Assembly (NCBI GenBank): GCA_903886485.1
Contig: CAISMH010000019.1
Location: 310,001-374,000 of the forward strand
Length of the DNA stretch: 64,000 nt
Direction: 5' to 3'
Origin: an uncultured Burkholderiales bacterium
GTDB lineage: Bacteria > Pseudomonadota > Gammaproteobacteria > Burkholderiales > Burkholderiaceae_C
Shown: positions 8,661 through 17,873 of the stretch, piece after piece
Numbering within the stretch: the stretch's first letter is position 1
Layout of the letters: each line of letters starts with the position of its first letter
Position numbers and translations under genes: made by a program
The notes under the pieces: generated by a model
Seen by the model: the letters and a program-made list of their open reading frames with translations, nothing else
Told to the model about the DNA's origin: nothing
The model's database searches: none

Positions 8661-8665
8661 GCCGC

Positions 8666-8698
8666 AAACCCACCACGCGCAAGCGTGGTGGGTTTTTT
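8666..8698 (+). terminator. Rho-independent terminator of the porin gene
   Basis: A 13-bp perfect stem (8666-8678 with 8683-8695) closes a GCAA tetraloop and runs into six T residues. It lies 42 bases after the porin stop and separates it from the next gene. Confidence 0.92.
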
Positions 8699-8736
8699 CT
8701 CGCCAGATCGAAGTCAAAGATAATGACTGCTTTTAC

Positions 8737-10599
8737 ATGACTTGCCCGATGACCACGGGCCACACGCTTGTGATTCGACTCTCAGAACTCAAACTTCCGC
8801 TGTCTGTTCTTCCCGTGGAAGAACGCCGCGCGGCCGACGCACCCGCAGAAACCCAAGCTGATCGTCAGCTTGCCCCTCACCCCATAGAGGCCCTGCGCAG
8901 TCTCGCTGCACAGGCCTTGGGGATTGACACCGCGGAGTTGGCCACGTTGACGGTGTTCAAACGCAGCTTTGACGCACGCAAGCAAAACCTGCTGGTGGTC
9001 TACATCGTGGACGTCACGCTGAACGACGCCTCGCAAGAAGCCCCGCTCCTCGCCCAACACGCCAAGAACTCACACATCCAAGCCACGCCCGACATGGCGT
9101 GGCACGCCCCCGCACACGCAGCGGGTGATTGGGGGAAAAACGAAGGCGAGCGCCCCGTGGTGGTGGGCTTTGGACCGTGCGGTATTTTTGCGGCACTGGT
9201 GTTGGCGCAAATGGGTTTCAAGCCCATCGTGATTGAGCGCGGCACCACCGTGCGTCAACGCACCAAAGACACGTGGGGCTTGTGGCGCAAAAAAATATTG
9301 AAGGCTGAAAGCAATGTGCAATTCGGCGAAGGCGGTGCCGGCACGTTCTCAGACGGCAAGCTCTACAGCCAAATCAAAGACCCGCGCCACTTGGGCCGCA
9401 AGGTGATGCAGGAGTTTGTGCGCTTTGGGGCGCCAGAAGAAATTTTGTTCGCGGCGCACCCGCACATCGGCACCTTCAAGCTGGTGAAGGTGGTGGAGGG
9501 GCTGCGCGAAGAAATCATCCGCTTGGGGGGTGAGGTGCGCTTTGAGCAACGCGTGGTCGATGTCGAATACGAGCGCACGTCTGATGGCACGTCATCTCAG
9601 CGCGCCGTGCAAGCCCTGCGCATCCACAACCATGCCACGGGCGAGACTTACACCTTGCCCGCACGCCATGTGGTGATGGCGCTGGGCCACAGCTCGCGCG
9701 ACACATTCACCATGTTGCACCGCCATGCCGTGGCGATGGAGGCCAAGCCCTTCTCGGTGGGAGTGCGCATTGAACACCCACAAGGCGTGATTGACCGCGC
9801 CCGCTGGGGCCAGCATGCAGGTCACCCACTGCTGGGTGCGGCCGACTACAAACTGGTGCATCACGCCGAAAACGGCCGTGCGGTGTATAGCTTTTGCATG
9901 TGCCCGGGCGGCACCGTGGTGGCGGCCACCAGCGAAGCAGGCCGCGTGGTAACCAACGGCATGAGCCAATATTCACGCAATGAACGCAATGCCAATGCAG
10001 GCATCGTGGTCGGCATTGACCCCAGCGACTACCCCACCGACCCCGCCGCTTTTGAAGCCGAGTTGGGCCAAGAACTTGGCAACACCGTGCGCCACGACAC
10101 ACGCGACGCCCCCGGCGGCTATCACCCCCTTGCAGGCTTGGTGTTGCAACGCCAACTCGAAGCCCACGCCTATACCCTTGGTGGCAGCAGCTACGAAGCG
10201 CCTGCGCAATTGGTGGGCGACTTTGTGGCCGACCGTGCATCCACTGCTTTGGGCAGCGTCGAGCCTTCCTACAAGCCGGGCGTGAAGATGGTGAGCCTGA
10301 ACAGCGCTTTGCCCGACTACGCCATCACCGCCATGCGCGAAGCGCTGCCAGTGTTTGGCCGAAAAATCAAAGGCTTTGACATGCACGACGCAGTGATGAC
10401 GGGGGTGGAGACACGCACCTCATCCCCCCTGCGCATCGCACGTGAAGACACCACCTTGCAAAGCCCCACACTTGCGGGCTTGTACCCCGCAGGTGAAGGC
10501 GCGGGATATGCGGGCGGCATTTTGTCGGCGGGCGTAGATGGCATTAAAGTAGGCGAAGCCGTTGCACGACAGATCATTTCAACCAGGAGCACCCCATGA
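8737..10599 (+). CDS. FAD-dependent dehydrogenase of the COG2509 type
   Basis: A 620-residue flavoprotein. After an N-terminal domain of about 130 residues with an alpha/beta '[10 protein letters not shown]' segment comes the FAD-binding Rossmann motif '[20 protein letters not shown]' at about 141-160 with the ribose-binding Glu in 'VIERG', followed by '[13 protein letters not shown]', and a C-terminal FAD motif '[13 protein letters not shown]'. These define the uncharacterised COG2509 flavoprotein group, distantly related to geranylgeranyl reductases; the electron donor and substrate are unknown. The stop overlaps the cysK start by four bases (ATGA), so the two are probably translated together, hinting at a sulfur- or redox-linked role, though that is inference. 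An alternative start is four codons downstream. Confidence 0.87.
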   Translation: MTCPMTTGHTLVIRLSELKLPLSVLPVEERRAADAPAETQADRQLAPHPIEALRSLAAQALGIDTAELATLTVFKRSFDARKQNLLVVYIVDVTLNDASQEAPLLAQHAKNSHIQATPDMAWHAPAHAAGDWGKNEGERPVVVGFGPCGIFAALVLAQMGFKPIVIERGTTVRQRTKDTWGLWRKKILKAESNVQFGEGGAGTFSDGKLYSQIKDPRHLGRKVMQEFVRFGAPEEILFAAHPHIGTFKLVKVVEGLREEIIRLGGEVRFEQRVVDVEYERTSDGTSSQRAVQALRIHNHATGETYTLPARHVVMALGHSSRDTFTMLHRHAVAMEAKPFSVGVRIEHPQGVIDRARWGQHAGHPLLGAADYKLVHHAENGRAVYSFCMCPGGTVVAATSEAGRVVTNGMSQYSRNERNANAGIVVGIDPSDYPTDPAAFEAELGQELGNTVRHDTRDAPGGYHPLAGLVLQRQLEAHAYTLGGSSYEAPAQLVGDFVADRASTALGSVEPSYKPGVKMVSLNSALPDYAITAMREALPVFGRKIKGFDMHDAVMTGVETRTSSPLRIAREDTTLQSPTLAGLYPAGEGAGYAGGILSAGVDGIKVGEAVARQIISTRSTP

Positions 10600-11513
10600 A
10601 AGCCAACAGCGTTTTAGACACCATCGGTCACACGCCCCACATTCGCATCAACCGCCTGTTTGGCCACACGCATCAGGTGTGGATCAAGTCCGAGCGCACC
10701 AACCCCGGTGGCTCCATCAAAGACCGCATTGCATTGGCCATGGTGGAAGCTGCTGAAAAATCAGGCGCACTCAAAGCGGGCGGCACCATCATCGAGCCGA
10801 CCTCGGGCAACACCGGTGTAGGCCTCGCCATGGTGGCGGCGGTCAAGGGCTACAAACTGATTTTGGTCATGCCCGACAGCATGAGCATCGAGCGCCGCCG
10901 CCTGATGCTGGCCTATGGCGCATCGTTTGATTTGACACCTCGCGAAAAAGGCATGAAGGGCGCCATCGCCCGCGCCGAAGAATTGGCCGCACAAACACCG
11001 GGCGCGTGGATTCCACAGCAGTTTGAAAACCCCGCCAACATCGATGTTCACGTGCGCACCACGGCGCAAGAAATCATTGCGGATTTCCCCGATGGGGTGG
11101 ACGTGCTCATCACGGGCGTGGGCACAGGCGGCCACTTAACGGGCACCGCCAAGGTACTCAAAGCCAAATGGCCCAAGCTCAAGGTGTATGCCGTCGAGCC
11201 CACGGCCTCACCGGTCATCTCTGGCGGCGCACCCGCACCGCACCCCATCCAAGGCATTGGCGCGGGCTTTATTCCCAAGAACTTAGACACCGCCCTGCTC
11301 GATGGCGTCATTCAAGTTGAAGCCGACGCCGCCCGCGAAATGGGCCGCCGCAGTGCCGCTGAAGAAGGTTTGTTGGTGGGCATCTCGTCTGGTGCGACCT
11401 TGGCTGCGATTGCCCAAAAGCTGGCAGAGATTCCAGCGGGCGCCACCGTGCTGGGCTTTAACTACGACACGGGCGAGCGTTATTTGTCGGTGGAAGGCTA
11501 CTTGCCGGTTTGA
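10596..11513 (+). CDS. cysK: Cysteine synthase A (O-acetylserine sulfhydrylase)
   Basis: This PLP enzyme makes cysteine from O-acetylserine and sulfide in the cytoplasm. It is 305 residues, close to the family norm. The PLP lysine lies in '[11 protein letters not shown]' (about residue 41), the substrate loop is '[12 protein letters not shown]' and the phosphate-binding loop is '[10 protein letters not shown]'; '[10 protein letters not shown]' near the end holds the Ser contacting the pyridine nitrogen. The N-terminus '[14 protein letters not shown]' supports the chosen ATG, which overlaps the upstream flavoprotein stop. CysM-type thiosulfate use cannot be excluded, but motifs favour CysK. 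Confidence 0.94.
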   Translation: MKANSVLDTIGHTPHIRINRLFGHTHQVWIKSERTNPGGSIKDRIALAMVEAAEKSGALKAGGTIIEPTSGNTGVGLAMVAAVKGYKLILVMPDSMSIERRRLMLAYGASFDLTPREKGMKGAIARAEELAAQTPGAWIPQQFENPANIDVHVRTTAQEIIADFPDGVDVLITGVGTGGHLTGTAKVLKAKWPKLKVYAVEPTASPVISGGAPAPHPIQGIGAGFIPKNLDTALLDGVIQVEADAAREMGRRSAAEEGLLVGISSGATLAAIAQKLAEIPAGATVLGFNYDTGERYLSVEGYLPV

Positions 11514-11888
11514 TCAAGCCGCTTGTTTCTGAGCTTTACGAAGCGTCGGTTTACCCGGCGCTTTTTTCTTGGGTATGAGACGCGAGGTTGCTGCCGTTTC
11601 CTGCGCTTGTTTCATCTGTGTTTGTATGATTTCTTGCAACGCATCCGGCACATAGCGTGTCAAAACATCACGCATCAATGGCTGATAACCAACGCCATGA
11701 AAGTGGGCAATCAACTTGTATTGCTCAATGAGTTGTTGAGGTAAACGAATTGAGATGGACTGTAGTTCCATCGCTTTATCGAGTGCCTGCTCATGTGCAG
11801 AATCAGCAACTGCTACATGGGTAGCGCTAGCGCCCAGTAGACGACTGTCCCAAGCTTGAGCGGCGTTTTCAGTCTTAGATGTATTCAT
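11514..11888 (-). CDS. Putative antitoxin with ribbon-helix-helix segment (BrnA/CopG-like)
   Basis: A 124-residue protein with a Lys-rich C-terminal tail. The middle ('LQSISIRLPQQLIEQYK', about residues 42-58, followed by 'GVGYQPLMRDVLTRYV') looks like a ribbon-helix-helix DNA-binding unit of the CopG/BrnA kind. It follows the small toxin-like gene by 30 bases on the same strand, the toxin-first order used by BrnTA modules. AGGAAG precedes the ATG. The stop codon abuts the convergent cysK stop with no spare bases. Function as an antitoxin and autorepressor is inferred from fold and context. Confidence 0.65.
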   Translation of the reverse strand: MNTSKTENAAQAWDSRLLGASATHVAVADSAHEQALDKAMELQSISIRLPQQLIEQYKLIAHFHGVGYQPLMRDVLTRYVPDALQEIIQTQMKQAQETAATSRLIPKKKAPGKPTLRKAQKQAA

Positions 11889-11918
11889 GGTGCACTTCCT
11901 TTTGAGGCTGCTGTTCGG

Positions 11919-12203
11919 TTAACCGAAGCGGTCGTAAATCTCGATTTCTATCTTGTTCGGGGGGAACGCCGACTTCAGATGAATTGTAGAGTCGATTTGT
12001 ATATACACAATTTTCAAAAGACGGGATCGATTGGTCAAGGCAAGAAACCAAAGCGTGGGTGGGTCTGTTCGGTGATTTTCACGCGTGTCCATTAAAAGTC
12101 GCCCAGATCGATTGACAAAACATTGCTCGACCTCCGCGCGTGTGACTGAATGCTTGAGCGATAACTTACGCAGAGTATCTGGACTTATTTTTAAGTGATT
12201 CAC
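11919..12203 (-). CDS. Small BrnT-like putative toxin
   Basis: A 94-residue protein with the pattern 'KISPDTLRKLSLKH', 'EVEQCFVNR', 'RENHRTDPPTLWFLALTN' and 'LLKIVYIQ', which I recognise as the small family often labelled 'ADP-ribosyl-(dinitrogen reductase) hydrolase'; that label is probably a mis-annotation, since the size and context suit a RelE/BrnT-fold toxin. A GTG at 12203 is chosen because GGAGG stands nine bases upstream (12213-12217); a TTG at 12245 would add residues without conserved character. The gene is directly followed by a ribbon-helix-helix protein. Activity is inferred. Confidence 0.6.
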   Translation of the reverse strand: MNHLKISPDTLRKLSLKHSVTRAEVEQCFVNRSGRLLMDTRENHRTDPPTLWFLALTNRSRLLKIVYIQIDSTIHLKSAFPPNKIEIEIYDRFG

Positions 12204-12301
12204 GGCAAACAACCTCCATCCATGATGATGGTTATTTTTGAGCAATACGTATATACAACTATTGATGCTTGCTAGAAAAGACTTCTAGCTTTAGCTTGCA
12301 C

Positions 12302-13456
12302 TTATCGGTACAACAGACGGTCCAAGTCCGTCAACTCGGCCCGCGCTTCTTTGGCCAGTTGCGCTTGTTCTTTGAGCCAGCGTTTGAGCTCCGCGTCGTT
12401 TTGAATGCGACGCAGGTCACGCTCTAGCGTGTGAACCTCATGTTCTTTGTCGCGCAATTGAATCGCCAAAGCTCGCGCCAAGCTCTCGGCACTGATGTGG
12501 TCGAGTTCGTTCACACCTAGGTAGTGACGAATTTCAAACTGGGCTTGTGCCTCGTCTTCCTCGAGCGCCTCCACTTGCTCTTTGAGCAGCAAAGACATGG
12601 CGTTGAGTTTGTCATCGGCCATGCGGCTCAAAGCGGCGCTGTCGATCTGCGCCATGTGCAATTGCAGCTTGAGCAGCTCCGACAAGCTCTTGCGGTCATA
12701 GGCGGCGTTGACTTCACTCATCAGCGCGGTCTTGCGCAAGCGCTCGGCCTCGTCGGGTTCTCGGTCCGGATGCAAGGCGCTGGCAAGCTGGCGATAGACG
12801 GTGCGCAGCGCCGTGTTGGCATCCATCTGTTGCTGCGCATCTTTGATCTGTCGTGCCGCTGGTTTTTTCTTGGCCTTCTTGGCTTGACGCTTGTCCTCTA
12901 AGCGTTGTTGTTGGTCGCGGTACTGACGCAGGCCCGCTTCAAACACCGCCTCTGCGGTGTGCAAATCGTCTGCGCCTTGCAAAGGCTTGCCAAACAAATC
13001 TTCAAACACGGCTTTGGCATGTTCGGCCCCCGCACGGGCTTCTTCGGCCAAGGCTTGGGCGTCTTCGTCGCTGTGGTGTTGGTTGAAGACGGCTTGCACT
13101 TGCACGTCGTGCTTGTGCGCCAAGGCCCCGCACAACGCCAAGATGATTTGCGTGGCACTGCGCCGATGCGTGGCCGTGAGCTCGGCTTGCTGCAAACGAC
13201 GGTCGAGAAACAGCAAGAGGTTTTGACGTGCAGCGTCTTCTTGGTTCTGCAAGGCAGACATCGCGCTCAAGTGGCGGCTGCGGTGCTGAGTGGACAAGGC
13301 CTCTAGCGTGGCAATGGACTCCGACAGCTGCGACACACGCGCCAACAAGGTGTTGAAACGTTTTTGCGCAGGCGTGAGTTCAGCCGCAGGCTGAATGGCC
13401 ATGGTCGGCACCGCTTGCGCTGGGGCGACCGTCCAGGGTGATGTGGGTTGGCTCAC
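12302..13456 (-). CDS. J-domain-containing protein (DnaJ-like co-chaperone of unknown role)
   Basis: About 384 residues, mostly charged helix with probable coiled coil. A J-domain core is visible past the middle as 'YRQLASALHPDRE', including the HPD tripeptide that stimulates DnaK ATPase, followed by 'MSEVNAAYDRKSLSELLKLQ'. It is flanked by Lys/Arg-rich linker and helical Glu-rich segments. There is no G/F region or zinc finger, so it is a type III J-protein. GTG at 13456 avoids overlap with the upstream gene; a GTG at 13492 would extend it and overlap by 26 bases, and an ATG at 13402 is a third option. It may be cotranscribed with the DUF3025 gene and pyrC upstream. Confidence 0.72.
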   Translation of the reverse strand: MSQPTSPWTVAPAQAVPTMAIQPAAELTPAQKRFNTLLARVSQLSESIATLEALSTQHRSRHLSAMSALQNQEDAARQNLLLFLDRRLQQAELTATHRRSATQIILALCGALAHKHDVQVQAVFNQHHSDEDAQALAEEARAGAEHAKAVFEDLFGKPLQGADDLHTAEAVFEAGLRQYRDQQQRLEDKRQAKKAKKKPAARQIKDAQQQMDANTALRTVYRQLASALHPDREPDEAERLRKTALMSEVNAAYDRKSLSELLKLQLHMAQIDSAALSRMADDKLNAMSLLLKEQVEALEEDEAQAQFEIRHYLGVNELDHISAESLARALAIQLRDKEHEVHTLERDLRRIQNDAELKRWLKEQAQLAKEARAELTDLDRLLYR

Positions 13457-13466
13457 AACAAAATCT

Positions 13467-14327
13467 TCATCGCAAACAAACCTTAGGGCCACAGGCTGGG
13501 GGTGGTAAGGCTGATGGGGCAGTCATTTCTCGCTTGGGACGAAAGACCTGGGCATCTTCGTAAAACCCACACTCGGCATTGGCAGGCCACCAATCGGGCA
13601 CACCCAACACGGGCAATGGCTCATAGGGCTTGGTGGCGAGTTTGGCGGGCTGCAAGTCCTGCGCCAGCCACGTGTCTAAGGCAGCGTCGTCGTGTGGGTT
13701 GACAGCGTTGGCCACACGGTACACATGGCCGGTGATCGACTTGTAAGGGGTGACGAGTTTTTCCAGCAAGGCATGGCCAAACAACACGATGGACACGTGG
13801 GGCCATTGCCCACGCAAGTCCACAAAGAGTTGGTGCCAATCCCGCGCTTGCAATGCCGCCCAGACCGCATCCGGCGCGTGCATCAGAACCGCGTTTTCGT
13901 CAAACAGTGTCAGTGCATCTCGCACAGGACCACGTGTGGCGCGGATGCCTTGGGCTTCGATCTCGGCGGCTTGTAGCTGATTCAAACGGCGCTTGGCCAA
14001 CGGAAAGCGGTGCCAACACAAACCGTTGAAAAAGTCGTGCAGGCCATCACGTGTGGGGACTTGATGTGTTTTGAAAATGAAGTCTTCGTAGGCTTGGTCT
14101 TCTGGGAGCGCAGATTGGGGGACGAACTTGACTTGCTTGGCATCACCAAGCACGAGGCCAGCAGGGGTCGTGTTCAGGGCTTCGGCCACGCTTTGCTGTT
14201 GCAGCGCCTGCTGCGCAGTGGGTTCGCCCCGTGCGCACCACGGCGCGAACCACGGTTGCGACCAATCAATCTCGGCTAAGACAGCGCCTGCAAAGCCTTC
14301 GGTGTGCGAACTTAAACCACGCGCCAA
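13467..14327 (-). CDS. DUF3025 domain-containing protein
   Basis: The 286-residue protein carries the DUF3025 signature '[20 protein letters not shown]' followed by '[20 protein letters not shown]', '[13 protein letters not shown]' and '[15 protein letters not shown]'. The conserved His, Asp and Asn residues suggest an enzyme active site, but no function is known for the family. It is cytoplasmic. The first usable start is a TTG at 14327 that overlaps the pyrC stop by 16 bases; this coupling suggests the pair is one operon. The C-terminus overlaps the possible longer start of the J-protein gene. Confidence 0.82.
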   Translation of the reverse strand: MARGLSSHTEGFAGAVLAEIDWSQPWFAPWCARGEPTAQQALQQQSVAEALNTTPAGLVLGDAKQVKFVPQSALPEDQAYEDFIFKTHQVPTRDGLHDFFNGLCWHRFPLAKRRLNQLQAAEIEAQGIRATRGPVRDALTLFDENAVLMHAPDAVWAALQARDWHQLFVDLRGQWPHVSIVLFGHALLEKLVTPYKSITGHVYRVANAVNPHDDAALDTWLAQDLQPAKLATKPYEPLPVLGVPDWWPANAECGFYEDAQVFRPKREMTAPSALPPPACGPKVCLR

Positions 14328-15343
14328 GGCAAGGCCTCGCCAGAGCGCAGGGGTTTCAAGTCGGCTTCGCCAAACGCAAAGCGCTCGGGGGGGGTCCAGC
14401 TTTCCTTGCGCAGGGTGATCGTGCCCGTGTTGCGCGGCAGACCGTAGAAATCTGCGCCATAAAAACTAGCAAAGCCTTCGAGCTTGTCGAGTGCGCCTGC
14501 GTTATCAAATGCTTCGGCATACATGGGCATGGCCGCGTGCGCGGTGTAACAACCGGCGCAACCGGTGGCGTGTTCTTTGAGTTGCGCAGGGTGCGGCGCG
14601 CTGTCGGTGCCCAAGAAGAATTTGGGCGAGCCACTGGTGGCGGCCTTCACCAAGGCTTGGCGGTGTATCTCGCGCTTCAGCACGGGCAAGCAGTAGTAAT
14701 GCGGACGAATGCCGCCCGTGAAGATGGCATTGCGGTTGTAGAGCAAGTGGTGCGCGGTGATGGTGGCGCCGGTGTACTTGTCGCTGTCGGCCACGTAGTG
14801 CGCGGCTTCGGCGGTGGTGATGTGCTCGAACACGATTTTGAGTTCGGGGAAATCTTTGCGCAGGGGGATGAGCTGGGTGTCGATGAACACGGCTTCGCGG
14901 TCAAACAAATCAATGTCGGCGCTGGTGACTTCACCATGCACCAACAACAACATGCCCGCCTTTTGCATGGCTTCGAGAGTTTTGTAGGTCTTGCGCAGGT
15001 CGGTCACACCCGCATCGCTGTTGGTGGTGGCGCCGGCGGGATAAAGCTTGGCAGCGACCACCCCAGCGTCTTTGGCGCGGGCGATTTCGTCGGCGGGCAA
15101 GTTGTCGGTGAGGTAGAGCGTCATCAAAGGCTCAAAGCTCACGCCCTGTGGCACGGCGGCCAAGATGCGTTGTTTGTACGCCAGCGCCTGCGCCGCTGAG
15201 GTGACGGGCGGCTTGAGGTTGGGCATGATGATGGCGCGGCCAAATTCGGCGGCGGTGTGAGGCACCACGGTATTCAGGGCCGCACCGTCGCGCACGTGCA
15301 GGTGCCAGTCGTCGGGTTTGGTGATGGTAATTTCTTGCGTCAT
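14312..15343 (-). CDS. pyrC: Dihydroorotase
   Basis: PyrC cyclises N-carbamoyl-aspartate to dihydroorotate in pyrimidine synthesis. The 343-residue length matches class II PyrC. Zinc ligands are seen in '[10 protein letters not shown]' (HxH, about residue 13-15), the carbamylated lysine in 'VAAKLYPAG', further His residues in 'LVHGEV' and 'FEHITT', and the catalytic Asp in 'GTDSAPH'. The gene is the first of a probable three-gene unit with DUF3025 and the J-protein. Upstream lies a long non-coding stretch with a compound hairpin element. Confidence 0.96.
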   Translation of the reverse strand: MTQEITITKPDDWHLHVRDGAALNTVVPHTAAEFGRAIIMPNLKPPVTSAAQALAYKQRILAAVPQGVSFEPLMTLYLTDNLPADEIARAKDAGVVAAKLYPAGATTNSDAGVTDLRKTYKTLEAMQKAGMLLLVHGEVTSADIDLFDREAVFIDTQLIPLRKDFPELKIVFEHITTAEAAHYVADSDKYTGATITAHHLLYNRNAIFTGGIRPHYYCLPVLKREIHRQALVKAATSGSPKFFLGTDSAPHPAQLKEHATGCAGCYTAHAAMPMYAEAFDNAGALDKLEGFASFYGADFYGLPRNTGTITLRKESWTPPERFAFGEADLKPLRSGEALPWRVV

Positions 15344-15376
15344 GCTCAGATTGTCGCTTTTTTGTTTCTGCGCTCG

Positions 15377-15562
15377 CTGTGGGCAGAGGGCATGGGCAGG
15401 TTCCTCATGCTGGGGTACCAGAAATCGTCACCTGCCCATGCCCTCTACCCACAGACTGCGGCCTACAAAAGTTTTGTTTGGACTATTTGTTATCGACGTT
15501 GCGCGGTTTTGGTGCGGCGGCTGACGATTTCTGGTACTCCAGCATGAGGAAGCCGCTGTGCC
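15377..15562. repeat. Compound inverted-repeat element: two different stems presenting the same 30-base loop
   Basis: A first hairpin has a 24-bp stem (15377-15400 with 15431-15454, one mismatch) around a 30-base loop (15401-15430). The same loop, in reverse complement with 29 of 30 bases identical, recurs at 15522-15551, flanked by an unrelated 11-bp stem (15511-15521 with 15552-15562) that pairs fully if G-U pairs are allowed. Inside the loop, CTGG-TACY-CCAG makes a small inner hairpin. The stems differ in sequence while the loop is kept, which is the pattern of a structured RNA or of a REP/BIME-like mobile repeat. No protein gene is supported here. Confidence 0.75.
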
Positions 15563-15666
15563 CAAGCCACGCAACTCTCTCCGGCGCGAAACCTTTATAA
15601 GCGCAAAAGAAAAAGGCGCCCCATCAAGAGACGCCAAATTAATTGGAATCTGACCCCAATTAGGTA
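15563..15666. other. Non-coding stretch before gltL 3' end
   Basis: Together with the element at 15377-15562 this completes a gap of about 320 bases between pyrC and gltL. It contains the terminator of the glt operon and a short inverted repeat AATTGG...CCAATT at about 15640-15662 of the kind seen beside REP-associated sequences. I see no gene in it. Confidence 0.45.
15605..15635 (-). terminator. Rho-independent terminator of the gltIJKL operon
   Basis: On the minus strand an 8-bp stem with two G-U pairs (15628-15635 with 15615-15622) and a five-base loop is followed by TTTTTCTTTT. It lies about 30 bases after the gltL stop. Confidence 0.75.
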
Positions 15667-16404
15667 TCAGTGCGCCAAGATTTTGTTCAAGAACTCTTTG
15701 GTGCGCGGCTGACGGTTCTCAGGGTGGTTGAAAAACTCGTCTTTCGAGCAGTCTTCCAACACCTTGCCGCCCACATCCATGAAGATGACGCGGCTGCCCA
15801 CTTTGCGGGCGAAGCCCATCTCATGCGTCACGCACATCATGGTCATGCCCTCGTTGGCCAAGTCCACCATCACGTCCAACACCTCGCCCACCATCTCGGG
15901 ATCGAGGGCTGAGGTAGGCTCGTCAAACAACATCACGATGGGGTCCATGCTCAGGGCACGGGCAATCGCCACGCGTTGTTGTTGACCACCAGAGAGTTGA
16001 CCCGGAAACTTGTCTTTGTGCGCCATCAGGCCCACGCGCTCCAAGTACTTCAGGCCATGCGCGTGCGCCTCTTCCGCGCTGCGGCCCAACACCTTTTGCT
16101 GGGCGATGGTCAGGTTCTCCGTCACCGACAAATGGGGAAACAACTCAAAGTGCTGAAACACCATGCCGACGCGACTGCGCAGCTTGGGCAGGTCGGTGTC
16201 TTGGCCGTGGACAGCAATGCCATCTACAAAAATCTCACCTTGCTGAAAAGGCTCTAAGGCGTTGATGGTTTTGATGAGGGTGGACTTGCCTGAGCCGGAT
16301 GGGCCGCAAACCAACACCACTTCGCCTTTTTGGATATTGGTAGAACAGTTGTTGAGCACCTGCACAGGGCCGTACCACTTGGACACATTTTTTAATTCAA
16401 TCAC
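15667..16404 (-). CDS. gltL: Glutamate/aspartate ABC transporter ATP-binding protein
   Basis: A 245-residue ATPase of the polar amino acid uptake type. Walker A '[10 protein letters not shown]', Q-loop '[11 protein letters not shown]', signature '[15 protein letters not shown]', Walker B '[14 protein letters not shown]' and switch His in 'VTHEMGF' are all intact. The start is taken as GTG at 16404, which gives the family N-terminus '[11 protein letters not shown]' and has GGAG six bases upstream; a longer frame to 16503 runs into gltK and is not conserved. Last gene of gltI-gltJ-gltK-gltL; the subunit docks on the GltJ/GltK permease at the inner membrane. Confidence 0.93.
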   Translation of the reverse strand: MIELKNVSKWYGPVQVLNNCSTNIQKGEVVLVCGPSGSGKSTLIKTINALEPFQQGEIFVDGIAVHGQDTDLPKLRSRVGMVFQHFELFPHLSVTENLTIAQQKVLGRSAEEAHAHGLKYLERVGLMAHKDKFPGQLSGGQQQRVAIARALSMDPIVMLFDEPTSALDPEMVGEVLDVMVDLANEGMTMMCVTHEMGFARKVGSRVIFMDVGGKVLEDCSKDEFFNHPENRQPRTKEFLNKILAH

Positions 16405-16447
16405 GGTGAACTCCAGCGAATTTTTTTGCGTGGGCGCTTCGCAGCAC

Positions 16448-17116
16448 TCAACGAATGATGGCAATGCGCGTTTGCAAGCGCCGCACGAGGGCCGAGAGGC
16501 CAAAACAAATCACGAAATACACCAAGGCAGCCAAGATGTACACCTCTTCCACACGGCCATAAATCTTGCCCGCGGTGACAAAGCCCTTGAGCAAGTCATA
16601 CGCGCCGATGGCGTAGACCAAGGACGTGTCTTGGAACAAGATGATGGTTTGCGTGAGCAACACAGGGATCATGTTGCGAAAGGCTTGCGGCAACACAATT
16701 AGGCGCATGTTCTGGCTATAAGTCAGCCCCAAGGCCTGCCCCGCCATCACTTGCCCGCGCGGGATGGACTGGATGCCCGCACGCATGATCTCGCTGAAGT
16801 AAGCCGCTTCAAAGGCCACGAAGGTGATGGTGGCCGACAGCTCTGCGCCAATGGAGCGGCCGATCAAAAACGGAATCAGCAAGAAAAACCACAGAATCAC
16901 CATCACCAAGGGGATGGAGCGCATGCCGTTGACGTAGATCACAGCCGGCAACGCCAAGGCCTTGTTACCCGACAAGCGCATGAGTGCGAGCAGGGTGCCA
17001 AACACAATGCCACCGACGGTGGCGATGAGGGTCAACTCCACGCTAAAGAGCATGCCCTTCAACACAAACTTGTTGAAGATGTCCCATTCAATGAACGAAA
17101 AATCGAGTGCGCTCAT
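16448..17116 (-). CDS. gltK: Glutamate/aspartate ABC transporter permease GltK
   Basis: A 222-residue inner-membrane permease with five predicted transmembrane helices and the EAA-type coupling loop '[23 protein letters not shown]', which docks with the ATPase. The C-terminus 'RLQTRIAII' is typical. Its start follows the gltJ stop by two bases, so the two permeases are translated in step. Pairing with GltJ forms a heterodimeric channel for glutamate or aspartate; the exact amino acid preference is inferred from the operon pattern. Confidence 0.93.
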   Translation of the reverse strand: MSALDFSFIEWDIFNKFVLKGMLFSVELTLIATVGGIVFGTLLALMRLSGNKALALPAVIYVNGMRSIPLVMVILWFFLLIPFLIGRSIGAELSATITFVAFEAAYFSEIMRAGIQSIPRGQVMAGQALGLTYSQNMRLIVLPQAFRNMIPVLLTQTIILFQDTSLVYAIGAYDLLKGFVTAGKIYGRVEEVYILAALVYFVICFGLSALVRRLQTRIAIIR

Positions 17117-17118
17117 GC

Positions 17119-17853
17119 TCAGTGCCCCCCGCCGACATTGCCCGCGACCACCAAGCCAGGGATTTGCATGCGTCGCTCAACAAGGGCCATCACACGGTTC
17201 ACGGCAAAAGCGGACATGGTGTAGAGCGCCGTCACCGCCAAGTACACCTCAATGCCGCGCGAGGTTTCCTCTTGCACTTGCATGGCGTACATGGTGAGCT
17301 CGGCAATCGACACCGCAAAGGCCACGGATGAGTTCTTCAACAAGTTCATCGACTCGCTGGTGAGCGGCGGCCAAATGGTGCGAAACGCAATCGGCAGCAA
17401 CACATAGCGGTAAGTCTGCCAAGTGGTAAAGCCCATGGCCATGGCGGCATAGCGCTGGCCGCGTGGCATGGCTTGAATGCCCGCACGCAGCATCTCAGCC
17501 ACACGCGAAGAGGTGAAGAACCCCAAGCCCAATACCACCAACACAAAGCCCGGCACTTGTTGCATGGCCGGGAAAATCTTAGGTAGCACGAAGTACCAAA
17601 GAAAAATTTGCACCAACACGGGAATGTTGCGAAACAGCTCCACCCACGCGTTGGCAAATCTCGCTGACCACACGTTCAAACGCGTGTCTTGTGGCAAGGT
17701 GCGCAAGACGCCCATGAGGCACCCCGACACCATGGCCACCACCCAAGCGCTGGCCGCGACAGAAAGCGTCCAGCCCCAGGCGTCAAACATCCACTCGAGG
17801 TAGGTTCGTCCCCCACCGTCGTCTTGAAGAAAAACCTGCCAATCGAGTGCCAT
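17119..17853 (-). CDS. gltJ: Glutamate/aspartate ABC transporter permease GltJ
   Basis: A 244-residue permease with the opening 'MALDWQVFLQDD' and 'TYLEWMFDAWGWTLSVA', which is characteristic of GltJ, then five membrane helices and the coupling loop 'EMLRAGIQAMPRGQRYAAMAMG'. It is the longer partner of GltK. It lies 20 bases after gltI in the operon. No damage is seen. Confidence 0.93.
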   Translation of the reverse strand: MALDWQVFLQDDGGGRTYLEWMFDAWGWTLSVAASAWVVAMVSGCLMGVLRTLPQDTRLNVWSARFANAWVELFRNIPVLVQIFLWYFVLPKIFPAMQQVPGFVLVVLGLGFFTSSRVAEMLRAGIQAMPRGQRYAAMAMGFTTWQTYRYVLLPIAFRTIWPPLTSESMNLLKNSSVAFAVSIAELTMYAMQVQEETSRGIEVYLAVTALYTMSAFAVNRVMALVERRMQIPGLVVAGNVGGGH

Positions 17854-17873
17854 GTGTGCTGTCTTTTTCTAAG

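Noticed and set aside
14231..15199. Long plus-strand frame opposite pyrC
   Set aside because: It covers the dihydroorotase gene in antisense; composition is Gly/Ala/His repeats and no start signal is present.
15377..15562. Retron or CRISPR-like interpretation of the paired repeats
   Set aside because: There is no reverse transcriptase or cas gene nearby, and only two inverted copies exist instead of regularly spaced direct repeats.
15257..15637. Short frames across the compound hairpin region
   Set aside because: Their sequence is dictated by the inverted repeats and their translations match no family; structure explains the region better than coding.
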